DNA of 64,000 nt from Acanthosoma haemorrhoidale (GCA_930367205.1 OV884012.1:59851239-59915238), one strand, 5' to 3'; positions 1 through 11,885 are shown, counted from the first letter of the stretch. Notes: generated by a model from the sequence alone, not told the origin. Numbers and translations: made by a program.

Positions 1-3000
1 GATTATTTCCATAATTAAACTTTCCTAAGCTACGGTGAATAAAGATTGTACCGATATCAATTGCTAATATTGTTTATACTATATGTGATAGTCGAACTTG
101 TGGTTTGCTTAAACTGGGGACGGGCAACTGTGGACGAAGGGGACGCTAACAGCTTGAGTAGCCCGAGGGCGTGGGGGCTAATGGAGACATCTCTGCCCCA
201 ATCTTCACACTCGGCCTCACTTGCCTCCGGGTAAGATTATACCCCTATCAGCCAAGCAGCGTATTAGCCCCTCTCAATGTAGCTGACCTATCTTCGATGT
301 CCCTCTCTGTATCGAGGCCGTGCCAATTATATCTTAAGTAAATACATCTTATTTGGTAGTCGTTAACAGTAAAAGATAGTAAATAGTAGCTGGTCAGATA
401 AAAAAAAAAAGAAGGATATATTCTCCTGCAAATGATATTCCCCCTATTAAAAATCCAAGCGTTATATGTATACCTTAACTATCTACCTCTTGGACTCACT
501 CTTATCATGAAATATTCGATCAATTATACATTGTTTAGGTAATATATATATATCACTATATATATTATATTTATAAAGCAAATTTCTTCATTATTATTCG
601 TAAATTTTAATGGAGTATTTGGTTTAAATCATCTATATAAAATGTTTAGGTCTTTTTGGTAAAACCACTATTACGTTGGGAGTATGATGCCAGTTCTTGC
701 CTCTACTTTCGTCACTGCCAATACAAGTCCTTACCAACTGCATGAGATGAAATCTCACTCACAGTCAAACATTTGTTCACATGCCCAAAATATATAATGA
801 TGGACCAACAAAACTCCATTCAAGCGAGCCATCCATTACCTTAAAGATTCATGATTCATTAGCCCAATAGCCGACACCAATGAACACTGCAGATGATGCG
901 ATGTTGAGTATAAGAAAAGAAATGTTTTTAGCGACCATGGTCGTATGATAAAACCTTAATTGTACTGACTTAATTTTTTTTAGACTGCATAGCGCTTATA
1001 TGAGACTCAGGAGCTTCGATTTGACGTTAACTGGACATGATTGAATTATATTCAGATTATCGGAAGAGGCAATTTTTACGAATACATTCAAATGTTTTTC
1101 CAGTTCCAGCTTGGTTAAATGGTGGTATAAGGCGGTATGAGGTATAATTTACTGAAAGAAAATATTTTTGATACATTACTATAGATCCAGATAGCATTGT
1201 AAATTTTCTTCCTCCAGAAGTACAGTGGGCCTTGGGAAGTGTAATTTAGTATAGGGAGAACAGTGTAGCTTAAGGACAGCTCTGGCGCAGACCGCAGGAG
1301 TTCGGTTCACCGCGGTCGTAGATTAATTTAAATTTGGTAACGCAGCGCTGGTGTTCGGCTGCATTTCACTTTCCACTGTTACATAAGTAATTGAACCCGA
1401 TTGGAGTTATATACTATTGCTGATGGTTACTATAGGGATGGAAAATAAAGAAGAGGTATAGTCTGGAGTTGCTATAAAGAAATTTAATCAGTGCTTAATG
1501 AAATATCTCATAATAATCTTAGAAAAATGAATTAGTAAAATTTTCTTGTTTAATTTGTAAACACACTCCTTCCACTGCGTCTAACATGCATTTTAAAAAG
1601 GCGGTGACTCTTACTGCATCTTCTGAGTCGTCTTAGAGTATCACCAGGTAAGTACAGTGTAGACTGTACTTGTATTAGTGGATTTTATTTGCCCGTGAAG
1701 TATGTCATCACTGTACCAATGATGGTATTGTGAGTAGTTCAATACTAGAACATTTATTAACTTACTACAGATATATTATTAAAGTAATTGTTCAAACATG
1801 CACACAGCTTGGTTACCGTAAATTACCATACTAAAAATCTGTCTCGTTTCTCGCTGTTCGTTTCGAATTTTGCAGGGTTATGATGGAGCTATTGGCGTGG
1901 ATTTACTTCAGAAGCGGTACCAATTTGGCAGAGGTTGCTCTTCTGCAGATTTCTGGAAGAGAAAACTCGCGTAGAAAAAAAAAAATAGGTAGCTAGACAT
2001 GGTTGGGTTCGGTATTTGCTAAGAATCTTCCTAATGGGATTGTTAAGCATGACTGTCGTGATCGTTAGGCTTCAAGTGTCGTGGGTTCTCTTTAGCTGCG
2101 GTTTGTTTCACTGTTGATTAACTCCTTCCCACCGATGCTGACTAGCAGTGGTATAACATGAAATCTGTCCCGATGATCGACGGCTGCGATTGTGAATGTC
2201 CACCCTTGGGTTCTGCGTGAGTGACCACTTACCGTAGGTAATTATGATAGGACCTTTTGCAACGTGCAAGGCGTGATTGGTCGCCACCCACTACTGGTTT
2301 ACTGGGCTAGTCATGGTAGAACTCATAGCGCTATGTTTGAGGTATTCCTTGAAGAATATAATAGTGAAATTTTCCAACCAACTGTGGCCCCAATTCATAA
2401 CGGGTACTAGCTATATGCATGCTGTTAATCAGGACGTCACGAACTTTAATTTGATATCATATTTAATATGTTTCGAAGGTATCAATTAAATTTTACATCC
2501 AAAATATCATATCCCACACACAGCTGGGGTTTGAAAAAAATGTGTATGCTCTTACGATGACAGTTTTAATGAATATATATAAATATGCTTATTTATAATA
2601 TAAGATGCTTTTAATATTAGTAAATTTTTGTTTTATGTGATCGGTTTTATTTTTAGCATCATTGTTGGGGCAATAAAAATACCATGCATTCAAATTAAAT
2701 ACTAAACTGAATGGTAATTAAATTTTTGATGAGTGTGTGTAATTATAGTTGTAAAAAGGAAACAAACAAATATAAAGAAAAATACATAAACAAATTTTGC
2801 ATTTAATGTCAAATCTCGATAAACGATTGTAACGGCCGTTCAATAAACCATATATAAAGCTCAGAAAGCTGTGTTTTTATCCCAGCAATTTTTCCTTCCC
2901 TACATTTGCCCCAACCAACTTCCCCCAACTTGGCAGGTCACCAACACCACCGAATAAAATATATTGTTTCGAGAAGTAAGGATGCCTAGGGGTAGCAGAC

Positions 3001-3984
3001 AGACGGTGAGACAAACATCGTGTATTAGCCGACTCTAGAGGTGGGGGGGGGGTGAGTCCTGCGTGGAGGGTCCACAGCTCACGAGTCCCACCAGAGCCAC
3101 CCTCGCAGTCAGCACCACGTGGTCTGTCAGCGCTCCACCAATTGACAGGTCAGAGCACGATCTGCCACATGTCTAATTATATTTTTATTTTATCTTTTCT
3201 GCCACTGAAACTGTTGGTAACTTAATGATAATTAAATGATAATTTGTGTTGATTGGTTAAAATTAACCCCCCTGCCCCCGACAGAGTTCACTCTACAGAC
3301 AATAGCCCTTCCACGTCAATGTGCATACGTACAGAGTGTCATCCTTTAAATGGCTTTTCAGCAAAGATTGATAACCCTTCAGCCTTTTCTAGTCTTTAAA
3401 TATTAATTATTTTTCTTTACTAATGTATTATATCAAGCAACAAAGTAGCATTGCTGGAAAACAACAACGAGACGAATTTCTACATATGAAAATCTCAACC
3501 AATACTTCCGATTACTGAATAAATTTCAAAAGAACTAAAATACAAGTTGAATTGGTATGTATTATTTAATGCGAGCGACCAGCCTGTAGAATTTATTATT
3601 TACAATTATTTTGTCTATTAATTTATTTTTAAAATTCATGCATACATACCAAAACCAATACATATCGCAAAGCTTACCTGCCTGTATTTTCAAACTAGTT
3701 ATAAAACTAGATTTAATTTCTGGAAATGAACGGCAAAGAATATACAATGGATACCTACAGCACAATCAAATCACCTACAAACTCGCCATTCAACATTACC
3801 TATCGACAATACACACAGAATACTCTTACAAGATTTTAAGACAAAATTAAACGGAAATACCACACATTGCGCTGTAGATTTCACTGTAAAAACAAGTCAA
3901 CTAAATTTCATCGGAAAAAATTCCCGAAAGTTAATTTTTCATGATATTTATATAGTTATATAATTGTCCATATATATTATAAAC
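1..3984. other. AT-rich intergenic DNA, no gene recognised
   Basis: No reading frame here resembles a known protein and none is long. Two GC-richer islands stand out, at about 100-340 and 3010-3170, but neither shows a recognisable family. Short homopolymers and (AT)n runs occur, for example at 541-570. I see no RNA gene. Confidence 0.5.
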
Positions 3985-3989
3985 TTATA

Positions 3990-5808
3990 GAACATTTTCC
4001 CAAATCCACATGGTTGTCACCTCCCTCGCATGCGAAAGAAAAAGCGGAAGTCCCCCACGCTCCTCGGTTAGCCGTGTCACCGGATATGAGCCAGTGGAGG
4101 CTGACGAAGAGCGCGAGAGCGCAATACGCTCAGGACATGATCGGAGAAACTGGCCATTGCAAGGACTCCCACTGTCAAGCATTTATAGTAGGTCACGTGG
4201 CCACTGCCGTTTCAGTCTCCGAGGAGGATTATAGGAATGAGTAGTGCGGTGCAATGACTGTACTACAGCATTAGGTTGGTTGGATAGGTTACTATGGAAT
4301 TTCATGAACTTGGAAGGGATGAGTTCAAGAATGTAAGGTATATTAAGATTGTTATGAAGCGTTTTGTTACTGTATAACTTTGTAGATTAGTAATTTATTT
4401 TCTATTGAGAGATGGGGTGTCATTTGAAGTAGTATGTACAGTTATCCAAAGCGTCTGTTTAGTTCTTGTCTTTTTAGCCTCGTATGTGGGTTCCAGGTCA
4501 GTCGTTTGTCGAAATGGAAGCCTAAGTACCTTACGAACTCAGATATAGGGGAAGGAGTGGAACTAACATAAACTAGTGGACAAGACCTACGAAAGAACGT
4601 GAAGGTAAGGGGGAGGGACATCAGCGGTATATAGGTTATAGAGGATGGGACCCAGGACACTACTTCGTGGAACTCCAGCAACAACGCAAAGGCCTTGTGG
4701 AATGTCGTTGACGGAAACCAAACTGGTGAGTAAGAAAAAGGTTTTTGGATTCAACAATTGGAAATAGACGTTCTACTAGGAGTTTTTCAAATGTTTTTGA
4801 GAGGATAGGAGAGTAGGCAAATTGGACGGTAAGATGAGGCGTCATTGGGTGGTTTACCGGGTTTGATGAATAGGACAATAATGGATTGTTTCCAGAGGAG
4901 AGGAAAGTGTGTCGTTCGGATAATGCAATTATATACATATGTAGGTTAGAAATAATCTAGCATTAGGAGGAAGTTGTTAGAGAATTTGCGGAGTAAAGAG
5001 ATCATACCCTGGGGATTTTCGGGTATAGTTGAAATGAGAAAATCTTCAACAGTTCTGCTGTGATTATGGCTTTGATGAGAAAGGTTAGGTGTGAAAGTAT
5101 GGGTAAGATACAGAGCAAATTCCTCCGACCTATCCCCATCCGAAGCCGCCCAGGAACCATCATCACGACGGATTGGGTGTGAAACAGGGTGATACTTTAG
5201 GACTTTTTTTAATTACATTCCACAGGGAGTTATCCCTGGTAGACAGAGAGGAGAGGTGGGCATTGAAGGAATCAAAACGATAGGATGCCTATTGCCACTT
5301 TACCAATCTGCAGTACTGTTTGTACGAGCGGCAATCAGCAGGATGTCGGGATTTTTGGCACACTTTTCTGGAGCGGCATTTGGATTAGGTCTTTGAGATG
5401 GTGAGTTAAACGATTATGATTGAGAATCTTTGGAGGACGGTGGGACGACGATGCTCCCAAGCCGACCTCTGGATCAGAGTAGTAAAAGAATGCACTGCAT
5501 CGTCTAGTTCAGGGACACTTTGAGGTCTTCGGAGTCTGCAAGAAGCTGGTGAAAGTGGTTCCAGTCAACCGGGCCCCTGATAAATGAAGGAGGGGGCAGT
5601 TTGTGGATAGGTCTTAGGGAAATGGTTAATAATAAATAGCTATGATCGGAGGAGAGGTTATCGAGGCGCGTGAGTGAATAGTTTAGTGTTCGTAAACTAT
5701 TGTAGAAGAAGAATTCAAGGAGATCTGTATTTCGGTTGGGATCTGATGGCCAATAGGTGGCTGTGTCAGGAGAAATAGAGGAGCAATGTTTCCGTGTGAG
5801 TGCAGATC
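3990..5808 (-). pseudogene. Decayed LINE-1F ORF2 fragment (Jockey-like reverse transcriptase)
   Basis: A 5'-truncated, heavily mutated copy of the same non-LTR retrotransposon family found at 23.3-26.8 and 50.8-53.4 kb. On the minus strand the order is: the end of the endonuclease domain (near 5700-5808, 'ATYWPSDPNRN'-like), linker, reverse transcriptase, then the post-RT segment near 4440-4680 with 'VRYLGFHFDKRLTWNPHTRLKRQ', which the other copies share almost word for word. Stops and frameshifts break the frame repeatedly. The left end stops inside the family 3' UTR at a GGATTTGGGA sequence near 3996, so the terminal 3' segment seen in other copies is missing. No target-site duplication was found. 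Assignment to the family is by direct comparison within the window. Confidence 0.75.
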
Positions 5809-6744
5809 AATCGATTGTAAAACTCGACTATCGGTCATCCCTACCTAGTAGATCAAAATTCAACATAATGTTCAGTGATAGTATTTTTGAGCCCATTCAA
5901 TTGCAATATTTTATTATATAACACTAATGTATTAGTTGTTAATTATATTTAAAAAACATCCAAGCAAACGATTTGTTCTTTTATAGGAACTAATCAATCG
6001 TTCCACTACAAAACAAAGGCATTATCGTTATTATTTCAGTCAGGTATCCCCTACAGATGTATGGCGTATAATACAAGGTTAAATCATAATAAATTGATTA
6101 ATATAAAATTAATTTATAAGACCGTCGAATCGAGCTCATGGAATCGATATAACGTACGAATGCTACATCAAAATGGTTCCCGGACAGGGACTGTTTCAGT
6201 AAATGATTTTAAATTTAACATTTGTTCAGAGGGTATATAAAAGGGCTCCCAGAAAGTGGACTGTAGCAACCGCTAACTATATATGTAAATTACCCTACAC
6301 TCTGTTTCATAATGTATTATAATAGAAATGCAAATCTATGTAACTTCTGGTAATAAATCATAGAGGGATCGGCAGAGATAAAAACAAGTAACAGAGGATC
6401 GAGGGCACGGCAATAAGCCTAAGAGAATTAGCCACCTGACTGCCATATAACCTAGGGCAAGGACACTTACCCCTATTAGAATAGACCTTCAGGCCCTTCC
6501 GGTAGCCATAAAAAACACACCCTTTTACCCCAACGGTCATAAAACTAAAAGGAAATGACCACCTGTGTATCGTAAAACATACCCCTGCAGACAGACTCCG
6601 CCTTCCACGAGGGAGGGGGTTACCATATTTATATCAGTAAATTTCGCCCTGAAAAAGACACTCTGTCTCCTAGTCTCCATAGCCGCGCGACTTATCACTT
6701 ACCCCAGGGCCGCCCGGCCCTGGTAGGCTCACGCTTCACTCATT
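5809..6744. other. Unannotated DNA between repeats
   Basis: No protein family recognised. It contains a strong TATA-box match (listed separately) and a GC-richer stretch from about 6570 that leads into the MESD repeat. Confidence 0.4.
6234..6243 (+). promoter_or_regulatory. Candidate TATA box
   Basis: TATATAAAAG in a GGG-flanked context is a near-perfect eukaryotic TATA consensus. No gene is recognised downstream, so it could belong to an old LTR or be fortuitous. Confidence 0.2.
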
Positions 6745-7035
6745 TCTAGTCTCTACATACCGATAGCCGCTATCACCCGTCGCGATACGCCTACTCAGCC
6801 TTCCGCTAATCTACTCTCGTTATGCCGCACCTCTACGACGGCACTTTGCCACGCAGCCTATAGTAGACCTCTGACGACTTGCACTTATTACGCTGCCGAT
6901 CTCTCGCCCGAACTCTGAAAACTGGTCTTATTCTTTATGAACCTCTGAACCTCATCCTGAACACAGTGTCTTGTCGGGACACATTCCTATCAATAAATGG
7001 AGTCAGATATTAACGCCTACATGGAACATGGTCCA
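6745..7035 (+). repeat. MESD repeat, copy 1 (plus orientation)
   Basis: This stretch aligns over nearly its whole length with 36230-36515, and its last 70 bases also align with the reverse complement of the 3' part of the copies at 7540-8035 and 46258-46800. All end in a shared block: CTCCTGAACACAGTG, a short C/T/G-rich spacer, then ATGGAGTCAGAT. The layout (C/T-rich block, short spacer, ATG) looks like the end of an LTR or leader followed by the start of a gag-type frame. The family is not identified. Confidence 0.55.
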
Positions 7036-7077
7036 TGTCAATAAACAACATACAATACAACATAAAACTACAACAAT

Positions 7078-7152
7078 CCGACAATTGTTGACCTCCGACA
7101 AATGTTCACCTTTACCGACATTTGTTCACCTCCGACAATTGTTCAACCATTT
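7078..7152 (+). repeat. Short tandem repeat, 17-20 bp units
   Basis: Four imperfect units begin at 7078, 7095, 7115 and 7132, each starting CCGACA and containing (A/T)TTGTTCACCT or a close variant. It runs straight into the 39-bp tandem repeat that follows. Confidence 0.7.
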
Positions 7153-7230
7153 CCCGACATCTGGTGACCCTCGACGTGCACAAGAGGCTTCCCCGACATC
7201 TGGTGACCCTCGACATGCACATGAAGCTTT
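7153..7230 (+). repeat. Tandem duplication of a 39-bp unit
   Basis: Two 39-bp units, at 7153-7191 and 7192-7230, with the start of a third at 7231. Each begins CCCGACATCTGGTGACCC. As 39 is a multiple of three, a plus-strand frame through the array repeats a 13-residue peptide of the type PTSGDPRRAQEAS. Whether it is translated is unknown. Confidence 0.85.
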
Positions 7231-7539
7231 CCCGACATGGACCATTTCACTAGAAAAATTATTTTTATGGATAAAAAGATACGGCAGCTTAATATGTATT
7301 GACAGACAACTTGAAAACATAAAACAGTTGATACTTAGAGATGGTAGAAGAAGGCAACTAAACCCAGCATCACCCCAAAAAAGGAGCGAAGAAAACTTCT
7401 ATTATATAAACATCAACATTAAAGCTCTCATCCTGGCCTTGCCTTGCTTGAGCTCTGTACGAGATCGTACCCAAGAGAAAAGTGTTTGAATGGTTTCCCA
7501 TTCTAAAAGTGCGGAAATTTCAATTAATAATTGTCGGGT

Positions 7540-8035
7540 TAGATGTCGAATATACCCAAAGTGAGGAGGAGACGCCCGCCGTGGGCTAGGGTACAACTAC
7601 AACCTCTAGCCGCTGTCCGGCGAGCGCCAAGAAAGAGATAATATGAGGTGAACCTGTGGTCTTTCACCTCTGCTAGCGGCCTAGTCGGTGGGCTGCTTAA
7701 TTCGTTTTGATCTGACTCCATAAGGTCTTAGAAGGTGTGCCCCAACAGCGCACTATGTTCAGGAGAAAAGGAACAGGGTAGGTTTATAAGTAGTTTATGT
7801 GGTCTTGGATAGACCACGAATTCACACTCGGCATCTAAGGGCAGGCGAACACCATAGGCGAGTGTTACCGGAGAGAAGAAGACTGGATTGCCGTGGAAGA
7901 TGATACTTCGTAAAGTTTTTAGGGCCACGGCCACGGTTGTCCGTGAGGGAGAGGTCTCTCCCAAGGAGGTGCTAGTTTTAGCGAGACGAAGACAGAGATT
8001 CCCACTAGGAAGGTTTGAGTAGAGCAGCAAACGCC
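7540..8035 (-). repeat. MESD repeat, copy 2 (minus orientation)
   Basis: Aligns with 46258-46800 along its length. Shared blocks include the one containing GCCAAGAAAGAGATAA near 7626 and that containing AGAAGGTGTGCCCC near 7730. Read on the minus strand, a leader-like region (8035-7725) ends in CTCCTGAACATAGTG and is followed by an ATG at 7721 that opens a 60-codon frame starting MESDQNEL. Copies 1 and 3 start MESDINAY at the equivalent point. Copies 1 and 2 therefore point towards each other. Probably the LTR or leader plus gag start of an unidentified retroelement. Confidence 0.55.
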
Positions 8036-8037
8036 AG

Positions 8038-8039
<2 letters not shown>

Positions 8040-8095
<56 letters not shown>
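8040..8095. repeat. (AG)n microsatellite
   Basis: About 27 uninterrupted AG dinucleotides, directly abutting the outer end of MESD copy 2. Confidence 0.97.
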
Positions 8096-8097
<2 letters not shown>

Positions 8098-8622
8098 TGT
8101 TCTAGGTGCGGGTTTGGCTCTTTCTACCACCCACCCTTAGACGCTCGGGTTATATCGGCAGCCCAGCCGTGGTGGTGATGGTTCCCCACCTGCGGCTGTT
8201 TCCCCCACTAGCTTCTCCCCCCTCTCTGACTGACGTCATCAGCTTTATTACAAAAATATGGAAACATAAAAAGATATTTCCTAGGCCGAGAAGAGGGGAA
8301 CTTCTAATTATTCGTAACTAAGGGGTGGCCACAACAATGATCAACCTCGCACTGCAAGTCCTTCGACGGCCTAACTAACGAGAATGTCAAAAAAATTCAC
8401 AAAATCGTTATGAAAAATTTACAACGGATTGAAGAAGTTTGGAAGAAATCTGGAGTAACTTTAACAAGAGACTTTTGACCAAAAATGATATTACAGCTGT
8501 TATAAAATAGTTCCCACTAATTACTAACTAAAGCCCTGTCATGATGAAAGGTGGATTATTCTCTTTTAGTGGGATCATACCCCCGTATCGTGCCATAAAT
8601 ATAGAAAAAAGGGTAAATCCAT

Positions 8623-8636
8623 CTGCCATCTAGTGG
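8623..8636 (-). promoter_or_regulatory. CTCF-like core motif
   Basis: The minus strand reads CCACTAGATGGCAG, which fits the conserved CTCF core CCASYAGRKGGCA at every position. A single 13-bp match can arise by chance and there is no other support. Confidence 0.2.
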
Positions 8637-8739
8637 CAAGGGGGTCATTTGGTCATGAAGCTGCCTGAGGAGAGAGGCCTGGAAGAAGTCATTGTAAATG
8701 CTTGGATTCTTATGAACCATTTGTTTGTAGCCTATAATA

Positions 8740-9580
8740 TAGATAAAATTTAAATCTCATTAGTTTACTTCCACCAGATAAATCGATATTTTTTTTTAAA
8801 AAAGGTCTATCTAAATGTTTTTTATGAACATAAGTAAACAGAACAAAGGCTGGCCTAGTGATTGTAAATAATAAGTATTGGCACTTCTTACCTCCACTGC
8901 TACAATAAACTAAACTGTTGCAATAAAGTACTTATCTATCTTATATAATGTAATTGGTTGTAGATGTTCATATGTTTTCCTTATCATGTTATTAATATTA
9001 TTATATTCATAGAGTGTTTTTGGTGACCGGTACATTGTGAGTTAAATTAACTTTTTGAGTTCTATTTAATAGTTTTGTTTAACCTAATAATTTCTATTTG
9101 CGTACCCCACGCTGCGAGAACATTTCTCAGCTAATTACTATGACGTACAACCAATATGGCACAAACTTTTATTTTAGTAAGTCATGTTAATTATAATTAC
9201 ATAAATTTATGTATATATTTTTTTAACTCAGGTCCAAAATTCCGTTCCCTGTACTAATAATGGGCAGTTTTTGAGATATTTTATTACAATCCAAATGCAA
9301 ACTATAAGAGACCACATAATTTCACGCTTCCTGAGCTATAATTTCACGTATACTTGAGCTTAACACTCCGGTAGGCAGGAAAGAATATTAACTTTCTTTG
9401 ACATACTTTTTTTAAAAAAAATCTCTCAGGTCAAGGAGACAAGAGGAAGCGGAGCGAGAAAATGAAAAAGTGATCCGCGATCTCAATAAATGAAAAACAT
9501 TTAGATAGACTTTTTTTTTTTAAAAAATATTGATTTATCTGGCGGAAGTGCACTAATGAGATTTGATTTTTATCCTTGTT
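8740..9580. mobile_element. Possible foldback or MITE-like element with long terminal inverted repeats
   Basis: The roughly 85 bases at 8740-8826 reappear as their reverse complement at 9491-9580. Shared landmarks are CTAATGAGATTT, GATTTATCTGG, an A/T-run and CATTTAGATAGAC. The arms differ mainly in homopolymer length. They flank about 660 bases of AT-rich DNA with no coding frame. I see no convincing target-site duplication, so this may be either the two ends of one non-autonomous element or two copies of a short repeat in opposite orientation. Confidence 0.5.
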
Positions 9581-11089
9581 GTTTATTGGCGCTTATCAGG
9601 TCTGTAGTGGTGGAATAATCAGTTATTGGAACCTACTTAATCTATTACCACCACTATTTTTAGAGTAGGAAGGGTAGTATTCAAATGATAACAACATTTT
9701 TGTCAACCGATCGAGATAACTTGTCTCATCTCTAGCCAAGACTTAAAATTGCCAAACCTTAATTTAGCTTGTTACTACCTTTATCTTTCCAAACTCAAGC
9801 AGACCAGAAAGGTAGGCTGGTTGAAGTTTAAGTCTTCATAGCGTAAAATCCTACAACCGACCAACTTACCACTGTTTGGGAACTTAGGGACTGAAACAAA
9901 TTTAATTTGTTCAAATGATAAAAAATTGTTTAAGCCATTTCAAGATTTATCTTTTTTTTGCTAGCTTATCTACAGTTTGCCAACGTTGTTTAACTACAGA
10001 TTTTTCCTTTGTAGGGGGGGGGGTTATACCAGAAACAAACTATAGGCATCCTAAATGAGGTCAGGAAACAATGAGTTAAAAGTAAAATAATACACGCTTG
10101 CTTACCCAGGCTATGTTTGCTATAAAAACCTAAACTACTAGAAGAAAATAGATGGATATTCTTAGCACTAATGCATAAAAAAACAACCTTCTATTTTGTT
10201 TTAAGAAATCATTATTTGAGAAAGAAGATTATTTGTCAAAACATAATCACGGGTATCACCTGTAAAATTGCGTTTGAGAATCTAAAATTCAACTAAGAAG
10301 AAAGGGGAAAGGCTGTAAGCAGGACTAGTCAAAGCGGAAGGCTGTTGGTTAGGTCATTAGCCAGCCTGCTTTGGGCCAGCTGCCTTGGCTGGAGGGTAGA
10401 TAGAATATCGCTAAATGGAAGTGGAAGGTAAAGAAAGAAGAAAAAGGCGTTTTTCGTCCACGCCTCAACCCGTAGATGGTAGGTAGTTTTTTTTTTTTTT
10501 ATCAAAATCGCCGTAAATAAAGTTTCCCAAGCCCTGGAGAGGCTGATAAGAAGTTGTCTCCAGAGGATTATGAGGGGAGTTTGTGAAAGTTCACCCTCTT
10601 AGCCTCTGCTCAAAAACCCTTTTGCCACCGATTCCACTCGCCAAACATAGAAAAAAAAATTAAATAACCTGGGCTCAAGACAATTTTATCTTTTCCTTGT
10701 TGCATATATCAAATCATTCCAGCAGATATCATATTATAAAAAACACAGATAGTACCACTACTATTGAGTGTTTTGTTATATTTCACTGGATTGTAAAACT
10801 ATAACTATTATTATGGGATGAACTCTCCATCTCTTTTGGTATGTAAGACTTACTCATTGCTTAGTATCTAATCGTCTTATGTCAAATGTATTATTAAAAT
10901 ATAATGGACTTTTAAACTAATTAGAGAGAAATAAAAACTATTCTACATTATAATAGTGATAAGTCATAGTACTTTACTCAACGAGCACTTGCATGTGCAA
11001 GTAGTTTAAAGAGTGATTTTGTAATATGAAACTAAACGATGGAACAATAAAAAAGTAAGTGAATATAAAATTAATTCACTCATCTTGGC
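9581..11089. other. AT-rich intergenic DNA, nothing recognised
   Basis: No coding frame or RNA gene recognised. There is a poly-G run at about 10014-10023 and several poly-T runs. Confidence 0.5.
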
Positions 11090-11230
11090 ATCTAACTTAT
11101 CTCCTCTACCTGTGATGATCATTGGATAGAAGGGTATTTAGAATGGAGGCAAGTCTTTAAAGGAGGATTATGCGCTTCTGATGTCTGAAAACGACTCTAA
11201 AATAAACCCTAAAGTCTAAGTTGTACTCTT
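11090..11230 (+). repeat. Dispersed repeat, copy 1
   Basis: Matches 44138-44260 in the same orientation. The best-conserved blocks are ATCATTGGATAGAA (one-base variant in the other copy) and CGCTTCTGATGTCTGAAAAC. No coding capacity; family unknown. Confidence 0.55.
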
Positions 11231-11552
11231 GCTTTGGCCAGCTGTGTAGTAACTCTGGCTTTGTCTGGCCAAATTGTAGTTTAATGGAACATAGCCCCCC
11301 TTGCTGTTAAAATGGAATCCCCAAAAGGCCGATAATTAAGGGTCACTTAAGGAACCTGTGCAGGCAATAATACTCTAAACAGTGGGTTTCATCTGAAAAG
11401 TTGCTCCCATAAAATCAACCTTCTAGTCATAAATAAATTTAGTTTTAGTCTAAAAATCTAGAAAGCGTGTAGCAGTCAAACTATCTTTATTATTATAATT
11501 TTATTCTTTCCATTCATAATGACATAAACCATATAAACACCGTCAAAACCAA

Positions 11553-11567
11553 TATATATATATATGT

Positions 11568-11600
<33 letters not shown>

Positions 11601-11610
11601 ATTATATATA
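11553..11610. repeat. (TA)n microsatellite, left flank of gypsy element A
   Basis: Nearly pure alternating AT that ends exactly where the 5' LTR of element A begins. A shorter (TA)n run continues right after the 3' LTR at 16891, so the element appears to have inserted into a TA repeat. Confidence 0.9.
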
Positions 11611-11798
11611 AGTTAAGGCCTGGGCACTGTTGGTACACAGTCTTAATACCAAAACATCGGGATGTAAACAGTCCGAGTGTATGTGTATGGGATTAAGAGC
11701 TATGAATAAAGCAGTCTTATACTATCGTTTGCCCTATTCATTTCTATTACCTCTTTCTCGATCTTTTGTTACTGTTCTAGTTCTCACGAACGTTAACT
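11611..11798 (+). repeat. 5' LTR of element A
   Basis: 188 bases, starting AGTTAAGGCC and ending ACGTTAACT, giving a six-base terminal inverted repeat. It carries a poly(A) signal (AATAAA) near 11706. It is identical to the 3' LTR except for two single-base differences (CAGTCC versus CATTCC, and TACTATC versus TATTATC). Confidence 0.93.
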
Positions 11799-11815
11799 GG
11801 TGCCGAAACCCGGGA
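11798..11815 (+). promoter_or_regulatory. Primer-binding site, complementary to tRNA-Phe
   Basis: TGGTGCCGAAACCCGGGA sits at the LTR edge. From memory of the conserved animal tRNA-Phe(GAA) sequence, whose 3' end is CCCGGGTTTCGGCA plus CCA, this is an 18-base perfect complement. It would prime minus-strand DNA synthesis. A degenerate relative lies at about 17093 in element B. Confidence 0.75.
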
Positions 11816-11885
11816 AGAATTAAGGAACACAGTTCGGGGAAATTTTGTTGTGGCCCGATTTAGATCGATACACATAGAAGAAGAT

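Noticed and set aside
46..234. 62-codon frame with a hydrophobic N-terminus resembling a signal peptide
   Set aside because: Short, no homology recognised, and no conserved downstream exon; a chance frame in an AT-rich to GC-rich transition is as likely.
740..800. Similarity to 20535-20575 (CTCACAGTC[A/G]AACATTTG)
   Set aside because: Only about 40 bases with several mismatches and no defined ends; too weak to call a repeat.
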